Positions 17,757-25,591 of a DNA stretch of 44,037 bases are shown here, piece by piece. Each line of letters starts with the position of its first letter. Position 1 is the stretch's first letter. Origin of the DNA: Mageeibacillus sp. UBA5770 (GTDB lineage: Bacteria; Bacillota_A; Clostridia; Saccharofermentanales; Saccharofermentanaceae). The DNA lies in the NCBI GenBank assembly GCA_002418705.1, contig DIEQ01000011.1, positions 1-44,037 on the forward strand. The letters run 5' to 3'. The notes beneath the pieces were generated by a model. The model saw only the letters and a program-made list of their open reading frames with translations. It searched no databases and was not told the DNA's origin. Both the position numbers and the translations under genes were made by a program.

Positions 17757-18709
17757 ACATGCCGGTTTCGGAGCTGGAAAAATATCAGGGAGCAACGGAG
17801 AAACCGTCGGATTTTGATGCTTTTTGGGAGCGCGGGCTGCGCTCGATAAGGAATATCAGCCCGCAGTTTGAAATGATTCCCGCTGCTTTCCATGTCCCGG
17901 GTGCGGAGTGCTTTGATATCTGGTTTACCGGGATCGGCGGGGCGCAGATTTATGGCAAATACCTCCGTCCGGCGGGAAAGTCCAACTGCCCGGTCATACT
18001 GGAGTTTCACGGGTATACCTGCAGCAGCGGTGATTGGTCGGATAAGTTGAATTACGTCGGTGCAGGATTCTGCTGTGCTGCTCTCGAATGCCGCGGTCAG
18101 GGCGGGAAATCAGAAGACCTCGGCGGCATCAGGGGGAATACGCTCAACGGACACGTTACCAGAGGCATCGAGGGAAGCCCGGAAGATTTGCTCTTCTACA
18201 AGATCTTTCTTGATACGGCACAGTTTGCCGACATAATTATGAACTTACCCGAAACGGATTCAAGACGCGTCGGAGTAACGGGCGGATCACAGGGCGGAGC
18301 CCTGGCCCTTGTCTGCGCTTCCCTGATACCGCAGATACGAAAAGCAGCAGTTATGTATCCCTTTTTATGTGACTACCGGAGGGTTTGGGATATGGACCTC
18401 GCCAGGGAAGCCTATGAAGACATTCAGAATTGGTTCAGGATGTTCGATCCCCTCCATTTCAGGGAGGAGGAGATCTTCAGCAAACTTTCTTACATTGATG
18501 TCTCTCACTTTACGGACAGGATTCGAGCTGATGTCCTGATGGGTACAGGACTATCCGACGACGTCTGCCCGCCGTCAACACAATTTGCTGCATATAACCA
18601 TATTAATAGTTCGAAACAGATGCTGATATATCCTGATTTCGGCCACGAACCGCTGCCTGGATTTTCAGACGCCGTATATCTGTTTTACAGGGATTGGATG
18701 AGCATGTAA
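17744..18709 (+). CDS. acetyl xylan esterase / cephalosporin-C deacetylase family (CE7-like)
   Basis: A 321-residue alpha/beta hydrolase. Features are the N-terminal PSDFDAFWERGL, LEFHGYT (oxyanion region), VGVTGGSQGGALAL with the nucleophile S182, GLSDDVCPPSTQFAAYNHI with the catalytic aspartate and FGHEPLPG with the catalytic histidine. These are the hallmarks of carbohydrate esterase family 7, which removes acetyl groups from small acetylated sugars. No signal peptide, so it works in the cytoplasm after uptake. Its first 13 bases overlap the upstream hydrolase gene; AGGAGG sits directly before the ATG. Confidence 0.9.
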   Translation: MPRIDMPVSELEKYQGATEKPSDFDAFWERGLRSIRNISPQFEMIPAAFHVPGAECFDIWFTGIGGAQIYGKYLRPAGKSNCPVILEFHGYTCSSGDWSDKLNYVGAGFCCAALECRGQGGKSEDLGGIRGNTLNGHVTRGIEGSPEDLLFYKIFLDTAQFADIIMNLPETDSRRVGVTGGSQGGALALVCASLIPQIRKAAVMYPFLCDYRRVWDMDLAREAYEDIQNWFRMFDPLHFREEEIFSKLSYIDVSHFTDRIRADVLMGTGLSDDVCPPSTQFAAYNHINSSKQMLIYPDFGHEPLPGFSDAVYLFYRDWMSM

Positions 18710-18755
18710 GTAACGTAGGATAAAAAAACAGGATTGGACGTCCGGCTTAAATCAG

Positions 18756-18776
18756 TTCAGACGGGTATGGTCTGAA
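18756..18776 (+). other. small hairpin before the GH30 gene
   Basis: A perfect 7-bp stem (TTCAGAC at 18756-18762, GTCTGAA at 18770-18776) with a 7-base loop lies in the 80-base gap before the GH30 gene, ending just before its GGGAG ribosome binding site. There is no T tract. It may affect message stability or translation. Confidence 0.4.
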
Positions 18777-18789
18777 AAGGGAGAACTAC

Positions 18790-20124
18790 ATGAAAGATAT
18801 CACTTATTTCATGACCGGGAATGACCAGCTCATGACGGAAGGACGACTCGTTTTTGAAGAAATGCCCGACGCTGAACATAAGCTGTTAAAAGTATATCCA
18901 CAGGTGCAGCGGCAGGAAATAATTGGATTCGGAGGCGCATTTACAGAGTCAGCCGCATTTACTTTTTCTCAGATGAGTGAAGCGGACCGTGACAAGGTTA
19001 TCGAACTGTATTTCGGCAAAAACGGATCTTCTTACTCCCTTTGCAGGACACATATTCAGAGCTGTGATTTCTCACTGGGAAGTTATAGCTATATAAACGA
19101 TCCGGATGACCGTATCCTGGCGACTTTCAGCATTGAACGCGATAAAGAATATATCATCCCGATGGTTCTGGCAGCGCTTGAAAAAAACCCTGACATCTCA
19201 TTTCTGGCTTCACCGTGGAGTCCCCCGGATTTTATGAAAACAAACGGGGAAATGTGCCACGGAGGTTCCCTGAAGAAGGAATACTATGGGATGTGGGCGG
19301 ATATGATGACCCGATATGTAGAAGAGTATCGAAAACTCGGAATTATGGTAAACAGGCTGACGGTTCAGAACGAGCCAAAGGCCGTTCAGACATGGGATTC
19401 ATGCATTTATTCAAGCGAAGAAGAGAAGCTTTTTGCCTGCCAATACCTGAATGCTGCACTTAAGAATAAGGATCTGTCCGATGTAAGAATTAATGTGTGG
19501 GATCACAATAAAGAGCGGGTTTTCGACAGAGCCGCAAGCATACTGTCAGATGAAATAAGTAAAGCCGCCATATCTGGAATCGCATTTCACTGGTACTCTG
19601 GCGATCACTTTGAGGCCGTGGCACTTACGCGCGAGGAATTCCCGGACAAGGAACTGATATTTACGGAGGGGTGTGTTGAATACTCGCGTTATAAAAAATC
19701 AAATTCGATAACATATGCGGAAATGTATGCCCATGACATGATCGGAACCCTGGCTGCCGGTGCCAACGGATACATTGACTGGAACCTTCTGCTGAATACG
19801 GACGGCGGTCCGAATCATGTCGGAAATTACTGTGATGCCCCGATAATGTATGATTCTCAAAAGAGTGAAATTCACATACACCTGACGTATTACTATATCG
19901 GGCACATCAGCAGGTTTGTTCTTCCGGGAGCCAGAAGGATGCCGGTTTCCCGATATACCGATAAGCTTGAGGCCGTGGGCTTTGTCAATCCGGACGGACA
20001 GCGGGTCATGATCGTCCTTAACCGTACCGATGACGATCTCCCGTTTCATCTGATGGAAAACTTGCAGATATCTCAGACCGCCATCCCGTCACACTCAATT
20101 ATGACTCTTATATGGAACTCATGA
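18790..20124 (+). CDS. glycoside hydrolase family 30 enzyme, cytoplasmic
   Basis: A 444-residue GH30-type retaining glycosidase. Landmarks are the N-terminal IIGFGGAFTESAA, ASPWSPPDFMKTNG, the acid/base E195 in TVQNEPKA, FHWYSGDHF, the nucleophile E293 in LIFTEGC, and a C-terminal beta domain with GFVNPDGQRVMIVLN. Family members include glucosylceramidases, beta-xylosidases, beta-fucosidases and beta-1,6-glucanases. There is no signal peptide, so it should cleave a glycoside already brought in by the ABC transporter. Its position after a deacetylase fits stepwise removal of acetyl and sugar groups. Confidence 0.92.
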   Translation: MKDITYFMTGNDQLMTEGRLVFEEMPDAEHKLLKVYPQVQRQEIIGFGGAFTESAAFTFSQMSEADRDKVIELYFGKNGSSYSLCRTHIQSCDFSLGSYSYINDPDDRILATFSIERDKEYIIPMVLAALEKNPDISFLASPWSPPDFMKTNGEMCHGGSLKKEYYGMWADMMTRYVEEYRKLGIMVNRLTVQNEPKAVQTWDSCIYSSEEEKLFACQYLNAALKNKDLSDVRINVWDHNKERVFDRAASILSDEISKAAISGIAFHWYSGDHFEAVALTREEFPDKELIFTEGCVEYSRYKKSNSITYAEMYAHDMIGTLAAGANGYIDWNLLLNTDGGPNHVGNYCDAPIMYDSQKSEIHIHLTYYYIGHISRFVLPGARRMPVSRYTDKLEAVGFVNPDGQRVMIVLNRTDDDLPFHLMENLQISQTAIPSHSIMTLIWNS

Positions 20125-20132
20125 GGTAAAAC

Positions 20133-21269
20133 ATGAAAAAAGCAGTTATATATGGCGCCGGAAATATCGGGCGCGGCTTCATCGCGCAATTATTTTGCGA
20201 GTCCGGATACGAATCGGTATTTATTGAGCTGAATCCGGCTATCGTAGAGCAGCTGAACCGCGAACGCTCCTATCCGATCCGAATCATCCGAGAGGAGGGA
20301 AATTTCGATGAACCTGTTGGGAATGTCCGCGCGGTATCAGGCCTGAACATCGAATCAGCGGCAAGGGAGATCTCTGAAGCAGACCTCATGGCTACGGCTG
20401 TTGGCGTACCTGTTTTGCCTCATATTGCCTGTGTCATTGCCCGCGGGATCAGTGAAAGAAAAAAATCCTCCAATCAGGAACCCCTTAATATCATTATCTG
20501 TGAGAATCTTCTGCATGCCGGACAATACCTGTCAGATCTTGTCCGTAATGAATTGCCGGAAGAGGACCGGGTATACATGGATATGAACATCGGTTATGTC
20601 GAAGCATCCATCGGCAGGATGGTACCTGTAATGACCGCTCAAATGCAGGATGGGAATGCGCTTCGGATTTGTACAGAATCTTACAGCACCCTGCCTGTGG
20701 ACAAGGATGCTTTTATCGGGGATATTCCGTATGTATCACATATGCAGCCGTATAGTCCATTTTCTTATTTTATGCAGCGCAAGCTGTATATCCATAACAT
20801 GGGACATGCAGTTACGGCATACCTGGGTGCCCAAAAGGGACTTAAGTATATCTGGCAGGCGATTCAGGATAAGGATATTTGTGCCCTGGTCCGAGGGGCG
20901 ATGATGGAATCTGCAATGGCGCTTTCCATCGAATATAACATCCCTGTCGCTGAACTTACTGAACATGCTGATGATCTGATTGAGAGATTCGGGAATCGGG
21001 GACTCGGCGACACGATCGAACGGGTAGGACGTGACCTCGCCCGCAAACTGGCGCCGGATGATCGGATTATCGGTGCCATTTCAATGTGCAGAAAACATGG
21101 GATTGAACCTGTATGTATTTATCAGGGTCTGGCAGCGGCACTCGATTTCAGGGATCCTCTGAGCCGTTTTCCCGTCGAATATGAAAATCCGGACTATAAA
21201 AATCATATTCTGCGTGAAGTATGCAAGATGCCTGAAGGGTCTGAAACCTGGATAAAAGTATTCAGATAG
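20133..21269 (+). CDS. mtlD: mannitol-1-phosphate 5-dehydrogenase-like polyol-phosphate dehydrogenase
   Basis: A 378-residue long-chain polyol dehydrogenase, close to the usual 380 residues of MtlD. The N-terminal VIYGAGNIGRGFI is the MtlD nucleotide-binding signature, and YIHNMGHAVTAYLG matches the catalytic region. MtlD oxidises mannitol-1-phosphate to fructose-6-phosphate with NAD. No mannitol PTS gene is next to it; it ends the sugar island eight bases after the GH30 gene (GAGGT RBS). It may therefore act on a related sugar or polyol phosphate made by the FGGY kinase. The family is sure; use of mannitol-1-phosphate is less so. Confidence 0.8.
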   Translation: MKKAVIYGAGNIGRGFIAQLFCESGYESVFIELNPAIVEQLNRERSYPIRIIREEGNFDEPVGNVRAVSGLNIESAAREISEADLMATAVGVPVLPHIACVIARGISERKKSSNQEPLNIIICENLLHAGQYLSDLVRNELPEEDRVYMDMNIGYVEASIGRMVPVMTAQMQDGNALRICTESYSTLPVDKDAFIGDIPYVSHMQPYSPFSYFMQRKLYIHNMGHAVTAYLGAQKGLKYIWQAIQDKDICALVRGAMMESAMALSIEYNIPVAELTEHADDLIERFGNRGLGDTIERVGRDLARKLAPDDRIIGAISMCRKHGIEPVCIYQGLAAALDFRDPLSRFPVEYENPDYKNHILREVCKMPEGSETWIKVFR

Positions 21270-21275
21270 GTTCAG

Positions 21276-21342
21276 CCGTGCCATTATTTGGGATTACATC
21301 AAAACAATGGCACGGACGCGGCCGCCGGCTGCGTTCGTGCCA
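21276..21342. terminator. overlapping hairpins between convergent mtlD-like gene and hcp
   Basis: Three complementary segments can pair in two exclusive ways: CCGTGCCATT (21276-21285) with AATGGCACGG (21306-21315), or TGGCACGGACGC (21308-21319) with GCGTTCGTGCCA (21331-21342; one G-T wobble). On the minus strand the second hairpin is followed by TTGTTTTG, so it is the likely hcp terminator. On the plus strand it is followed by TCTCAAG, without a T tract, so termination of the sugar operon is less certain. Confidence 0.65.
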
Positions 21343-21376
21343 TCTCAAGTTCCGGAGGGTAGAACTTGGGTTTCGG

Positions 21377-23002
21377 TTACTTCATTAAAAGCTCAACATC
21401 TGCATCAGCTGTTCCGATTCCTGCAATGCCGAAATTCTCGATAAGAACTTTGGCAACATTCGGTGAAAGGAATGCAGGGAGAGTCGGGCCAAGATGAATG
21501 TTCTTGACACCGAGCGAGAGAAGGGCGAGAAGGACGATGACTGCCTTCTGCTCATACCAGGCGATGTTGTATGCGATTGGAAGATCATTAATGTCATTGA
21601 GATCGAATATTTCCTTGAGCTTGAGTGCAATTACAGCAAGTGAATACGAATCATTGCACTGGCCGGCATCAAGTACGCGCGGGATACCGCCGATATTGCC
21701 GAGATCAAGCTTGTTATAGCGGTACTTAGCGCATCCGGCTGTAAGTATGATGGTATCCTTCGGCAGCTTTTCCGCGAAATCCGTATAGTATTCGCGGGAC
21801 TTCATGCGCCCGTCGCATCCGGCCATAACAAAGAACTTTTTGACGGCTCCTGACTTGACGGCATCGACGACTTTATTTGCAAGTGCAAAAACCTGGTCGT
21901 GGGCAAAGCCTCCGATAATACTTCCGGTCTCTATTTCCGTCGGCGGCGGGAGCTTCTTTGCCATCTCGATAATTGCGGAAAAATCCTTTTTGCCGTCTGT
22001 ATCTGCGAGAATGTGGGTGCACCCCGGATAACCTGCCGATCCGGTCGTGAAAAGCCGGTTGAGAACGGATTCACTCTTCGGCGGCACAATGCAGTTGGTT
22101 GTAAACAGGATCGGTCCGTTGAAAGACTCGAATTCCGTTATCTGCTTCCACCAGGAATTTCCGTAGTTTCCAGCTAAATGCTCATATTTCTTGAAAGCGG
22201 GGTAATAATTGGCAGGAAGCATCTCGCTGTGTGTATATACATCGACTCCGGTTCCTTCGGTCTGTTCGAGAAGCTGTTCCATGTCTCTTAAATCATGTCC
22301 TGAAATCAGTATGGCAGGATTGCCGCGGACGCCGATGCTTACCTCGGAAATTTCCGGATTGCCATATTTTTCAGTGTTAGCCTCGTCGAGAAGAGCCATG
22401 GCTACTACACCGAGTTCTCCGGTTCGTATTGTCAGTGCGACCAGATCATCTACGGTCAATTTGTCGTTCAGGGTTGCTGCCAGAGCCTCATAGATGAAGT
22501 CATAAATGACACTGTCTTCGAAGCCAAGGTTGTGGGCGTGCTCTGTATAAGCGGCCATACCTTTGAGACCATAGATGATAAGCTCCCTCAGGGAACGGAT
22601 ATCTTCGTTTACTGTTGACAGCACCCCGACAGAAGCTGCTTTAGCAAGCATTTCTTCTTTCGTTACGACTTTAAATGTGGCTGCGTCGCTGAGTTCCAGT
22701 GAGACTTTGGAGGCTAGTTCGTCGCGAACGATGATCATTGCACGGATCTGCTCTTCAAAGACCATTTCGTCAAAATTTGCATTGGTGATCGTCATAAACA
22801 GACTGCTGGTCACTTCGTGATTGACGGGTCCGATTTCTTTTGTGTCCAGACCGGCTTTTTTAACAATCTCAGCTATACCTTTTAACGTGTAAATCAGAAG
22901 ATCCTGCAGTTTTGCAACATCTTCATTCTTGCCGCATACACCTTTGACTTCACATCCGATGCCTTTGGCTGCTTCCTGACACTGATAACAGAACATGCTC
23001 AT
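21377..23002 (-). CDS. hcp: hydroxylamine reductase / hybrid cluster protein, class I
   Basis: A 541-residue protein using the ATG at 23002, which follows GGGAGGTAATT. The N-terminal cysteines (MFCYQC, then GC and VC: C-x2-C-x8-C-x5-C) give the [4Fe-4S] pattern of class I Hcp from anaerobes. Hybrid 4Fe-2S-2O cluster ligands are visible in SGHDLRD, TNCIVPP, GYPGC and AGCAKYRYN. Hcp reduces nitric oxide and/or hydroxylamine and protects against nitrosative stress. It is the last gene of a three-gene minus-strand run behind a membrane ferredoxin and a small cupin, and the divergent control region carries an HcpR/FNR-like palindrome. Confidence 0.96.
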   Translation of the reverse strand: MSMFCYQCQEAAKGIGCEVKGVCGKNEDVAKLQDLLIYTLKGIAEIVKKAGLDTKEIGPVNHEVTSSLFMTITNANFDEMVFEEQIRAMIIVRDELASKVSLELSDAATFKVVTKEEMLAKAASVGVLSTVNEDIRSLRELIIYGLKGMAAYTEHAHNLGFEDSVIYDFIYEALAATLNDKLTVDDLVALTIRTGELGVVAMALLDEANTEKYGNPEISEVSIGVRGNPAILISGHDLRDMEQLLEQTEGTGVDVYTHSEMLPANYYPAFKKYEHLAGNYGNSWWKQITEFESFNGPILFTTNCIVPPKSESVLNRLFTTGSAGYPGCTHILADTDGKKDFSAIIEMAKKLPPPTEIETGSIIGGFAHDQVFALANKVVDAVKSGAVKKFFVMAGCDGRMKSREYYTDFAEKLPKDTIILTAGCAKYRYNKLDLGNIGGIPRVLDAGQCNDSYSLAVIALKLKEIFDLNDINDLPIAYNIAWYEQKAVIVLLALLSLGVKNIHLGPTLPAFLSPNVAKVLIENFGIAGIGTADADVELLMK

Positions 23003-23097
23003 GGTAATTACCTCCCTGGTTTCTGACGATTCGTACTCGCCTTTCATTGGAAAAATATACCGCTAAACAGTAATAACAGCAGACTTTAAGTGCGGCA

Positions 23098-23412
23098 TCA
23101 GGCAGTAGGTGCCGGTGCCTTTACAACAAAGAGCTCCAGAACAGCTTCGTGAAGGTTTTTAACGTTCATTTTCGTTTTTCCGGGAATTTTAAGGACGGTT
23201 CCGGCTGAATATTCATGTATTTCGATATCATCGAGTCCGATCGACAATATACCGCGAACAACGGTCATATACACGTTAGAATTCGCAAAGTGTTCCGGTA
23301 AACCTTCATTCCTGCCGAAAACCATATGGATGTAATGAAGATTATCATCCTGAATGATTTTTTCGACTGCTTTTTCATCAGACGATGAGTACTTGAAAAT
23401 TTGTTCAACCAT
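23098..23412 (-). CDS. small cupin-domain protein
   Basis: A 104-residue single-domain protein with a cupin-like series of beta strands: GLPEHFANSNVYMTVVRGILSIGL resembles cupin motif 1 and AGTVLKIPGKTKMNVKN resembles motif 2, though the metal histidines are incomplete. AGGAGG lies upstream of the ATG. It sits between the membrane ferredoxin and hcp, so it is probably co-transcribed. A small cupin next to hcp may act as a sensor or accessory factor; no specific function can be given. Confidence 0.8.
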   Translation of the reverse strand: MVEQIFKYSSSDEKAVEKIIQDDNLHYIHMVFGRNEGLPEHFANSNVYMTVVRGILSIGLDDIEIHEYSAGTVLKIPGKTKMNVKNLHEAVLELFVVKAPAPTA

Positions 23413-23487
23413 ATAAATTGAGCCTCCTAAATTAATAGCATATATCAGCTATATAAATCAAAAATCATTTAAATAATTAATTTGTTT

Positions 23488-24120
23488 TTACTTTATTATT
23501 GTACCATAATGGATGGCATCTTTGGGGCAAACATCTTGGCAGTTTGCACATTGATGGCATAAATTTATTGTTATTTCAGCCTTTTTTTCAGGCCCTGATA
23601 CAGCAATGGCATTTGACGGGCAGGCCTTTTCACATAGTTTACATCCGATGCAGGCATTACGGTCCACCCTTTTCGAGAATACCGTAAACCTGGAAAATAA
23701 TTTCTGTATAACGCTGAATGGGCATAGGAAATTATGAAAGACAAGCGGGCGGTATCGCAGCGTGACCAATACGGAGGCAACGAGAAGGATCGGAAGAATC
23801 GAGAGATTCACGGACAGGAACTTCCTTGTCAGGATCACGGCGGCAACACTTACAATTAGTACGATCCAGCCAAATTTGCCGGATTGCAGCCATTTTGGAA
23901 TCGATTGGGTCTGGATTTTCCATTTCTTTGAAAGCCACTCTGCAGGAATCATAAGCGTATTCATCGGGCAAATATAGCCACAGTATATCCGCCCGAAAAA
24001 AAGATCGACAACCAGACTGACACCAAACAAAGCCAGCCATGATACCATCTTGCCGTTGACGATCAGTACGATGAATAAAGCAAGGAATAAGAGTCGGATC
24101 ACAGTCACAAAGTATTTCAT
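23488..24120 (-). CDS. membrane 4Fe-4S ferredoxin (NapH/FrdX-like)
   Basis: A 210-residue protein with a hydrophobic N-terminal region, the NapH-type motif GRIYCGYICPMN, two further membrane segments (about 75-120) and a C-terminal double-cluster ferredoxin (CIGCKLCEKACP and CHQCANCQDVCP). Such proteins move electrons to or from the membrane. As first gene of the run leading to hcp, it may supply Hcp with electrons. GGAGGCGCTG precedes the ATG. The operator-like palindrome at 24177-24190 lies upstream. Confidence 0.9.
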   Translation of the reverse strand: MKYFVTVIRLLFLALFIVLIVNGKMVSWLALFGVSLVVDLFFGRIYCGYICPMNTLMIPAEWLSKKWKIQTQSIPKWLQSGKFGWIVLIVSVAAVILTRKFLSVNLSILPILLVASVLVTLRYRPLVFHNFLCPFSVIQKLFSRFTVFSKRVDRNACIGCKLCEKACPSNAIAVSGPEKKAEITINLCHQCANCQDVCPKDAIHYGTIIK

Positions 24121-24143
24121 CAGCGCCTCCTTAAATAAATCTT

Positions 24144-24190
24144 ATTCTATTGTGCTTAATATTCGCCGAAAAAGGAGTGACCATGGTAAC
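24144..24190 (-). promoter_or_regulatory. HcpR/FNR-like operator and -10 box for the hcp operon
   Basis: GTGACCATGGTAAC (24177-24190) is a near-perfect palindrome of the form GTnAC-N4-GTnAC, close to the GTTAC-N4-GTAAC type reported for HcpR, a CRP/FNR-family regulator of hcp genes in Clostridia. Downstream on the minus strand TAGAAT (24149-24144) matches five of six -10 positions. That places the operator about 46 bases before the predicted start, near the class II activator position. No regulator gene is in the window. Confidence 0.5.
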
Positions 24191-24325
24191 TTTAAATCTC
24201 GGTTTCTTACATTAAAACTGCGTGAAGTGAGTTTAATTTGAACATGTAAACAAATTGCAACGAGAATATAAGGAACCGGTTACTCCTGATCCTGTAAAAT
24301 GATTATAAAAGAGGGGGCGAAAATT

Positions 24326-24748
24326 ATGGATATTCTTTATAAAACTTCTGCCGTTTCAACGGGGGGCCGCGACGGAAAAGTAGAAGTAGAAAACAGTCCG
24401 CTGACTTTCGATATGGCACTTCCGCATGAGCTTGGCGGCGTCAAAGAACAAGGGGCGAATCCGGAACAGCTATTTGCTGCCGGTTACTCAGCCTGTTTCG
24501 GCAGCGCAATGCAACATGCTCTTCGCACCCAGAAAGTGCACACAAGCGTCCCCGTTATTCACCTGACAGTCGGGATTGGCAAAGCGCCTGAGGGCGGATA
24601 CAAACTGGAGGTAGAAATCGTTTCCGTATTCAAGGGGATCGATCAGGCAACGGCTGACAGCCTTATTGCCGAAGCACATCAGGTTTGTCCGTATTCCAGG
24701 GCTACAAGAGGCAACATAATCGTTAAGCTTAAGGCCGTTGTTGAATAA
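24326..24748 (+). CDS. ohr: Ohr/OsmC-family peroxiredoxin (organic hydroperoxide resistance)
   Basis: A 140-residue protein, the normal Ohr length, from the ATG at 24326 after GAGGGGGCG. The start DILYKTSAVSTGGRDGKVE is characteristic of Ohr. The two redox cysteines are present in AGYSACFGSAM and in VCPYSRATRGN. Ohr reduces organic hydroperoxides through a Cys pair, usually recharged by lipoyl proteins or small thiols. It is divergent from the hcp operon, giving a shared stress-response control region. Confidence 0.94.
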   Translation: MDILYKTSAVSTGGRDGKVEVENSPLTFDMALPHELGGVKEQGANPEQLFAAGYSACFGSAMQHALRTQKVHTSVPVIHLTVGIGKAPEGGYKLEVEIVSVFKGIDQATADSLIAEAHQVCPYSRATRGNIIVKLKAVVE

Positions 24749-24780
24749 GTAGAATGAATGCAATATTACACTGACGTAAA

Positions 24781-24812
24781 AATCACCTGCAGTCGGGAAT
24801 CTGCAGGTGATT
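24781..24812. terminator. bidirectional intrinsic terminator between ohr and the VWA gene
   Basis: A perfect 12-bp stem (AATCACCTGCAG at 24781-24792, CTGCAGGTGATT at 24801-24812) with an 8-base loop. The minus strand continues GATTTTTACG, a good T tract for the VWA gene; the plus strand continues TATAAATT for ohr. Confidence 0.85.
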
Positions 24813-24834
24813 TATAAATTCGGGCTTTCGTACG

Positions 24835-25494
24835 TCACTTTTTTTCGTTTTTTTGCCTGGCTTTGAAATCTTCTTCAATTTCTGCTTTCCATTTTTCATC
24901 AAGCGGCCTGTTTGCACGCATCTCGCTGACTGCAAAGCTGACAGCGCAGTAATTGAGGTTTGTGCCATGTCCGTCCGCATGATAGTTAGCCGCCCTGTCA
25001 GGATCGATACCGAATCTGGAGGCCGTAGCTACAGCATCAATATTTGCCCCGAGGAATATAAACTCCCAGCCGTATCTGCTTTTCTGACGTTCAATCATCA
25101 TCTTGATTCTGTCATAGCTGTATTCACGGCTCGCGTTTTCCATTCCGTCGGTCGTTATGACAAAAAGTACTTTGGCCGCCCGCTCATCTTCAGCTGTATA
25201 TTTCTGGGCATTGCCGATCTTGTGAATGGTTTTACCGATGGCATCGAGAAGGGCGGTACACCCTCCGACGCAGTATTCCTTCCCGGTAATGGGCTGGATA
25301 CCTTTGATATTGATCCTGTCGTGCAGCAGCTCGTAATCGTCATCAAAAAGGACAGTAGTGACAACCGCCTCTCCCGGCTCCTTTTTCTGCTTTGCAAGCA
25401 TTGCATTAAATCCGCCGATCGTATCATCTTCAAGTCCGGACATCGATCCGCTTTTATCAAGAATAAGCACCAGTTCCGTTAAATCTGTTTTCAT
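24835..25494 (-). CDS. von Willebrand factor A domain protein
   Basis: A 219-residue cytoplasmic protein started at the ATG at 25494 after GGAGGATAACATT. It is essentially one VWA domain. ELVLILDKSGSMSG carries the metal-ion-dependent adhesion site DxSxS, TALLDAIG supplies the threonine, and VLFVITTDGMEN gives the third acidic site. The C-terminus is basic and lysine-rich. It resembles TerY-like intracellular VWA proteins that act as scaffolds in stress systems. It follows a macro-domain gene on the same strand, so the two probably work together. Confidence 0.88.
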   Translation of the reverse strand: MKTDLTELVLILDKSGSMSGLEDDTIGGFNAMLAKQKKEPGEAVVTTVLFDDDYELLHDRINIKGIQPITGKEYCVGGCTALLDAIGKTIHKIGNAQKYTAEDERAAKVLFVITTDGMENASREYSYDRIKMMIERQKSRYGWEFIFLGANIDAVATASRFGIDPDRAANYHADGHGTNLNYCAVSFAVSEMRANRPLDEKWKAEIEEDFKARQKNEKK

Positions 25495-25551
25495 AATGTT
25501 ATCCTCCATTTCTTTGATGGTTACAGGATAACAATTTCCACAGTCCGTCCG

Positions 25552-25568
25552 GTCGCTTTGAAAGCGAC
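25552..25568 (-). other. small inverted repeat between macro-domain and VWA genes
   Basis: GTCGCTTT (25552-25559) and AAAGCGAC (25561-25568) form a perfect inverted repeat around one base in the 97-base gap between two minus-strand genes. It lacks a T tract, so it may be a processing or stability element, or an operator. Confidence 0.35.
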
Positions 25569-25591
25569 ATTTGAGCAGCATTACACGGCAT

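Noticed and set aside
24237..24257. ATTTG...CAAAT pair near ohr as an FNR site
   Set aside because: Only the outer five bases pair and the centre is not symmetric; the GTGACCATGGTAAC site nearby is much better.
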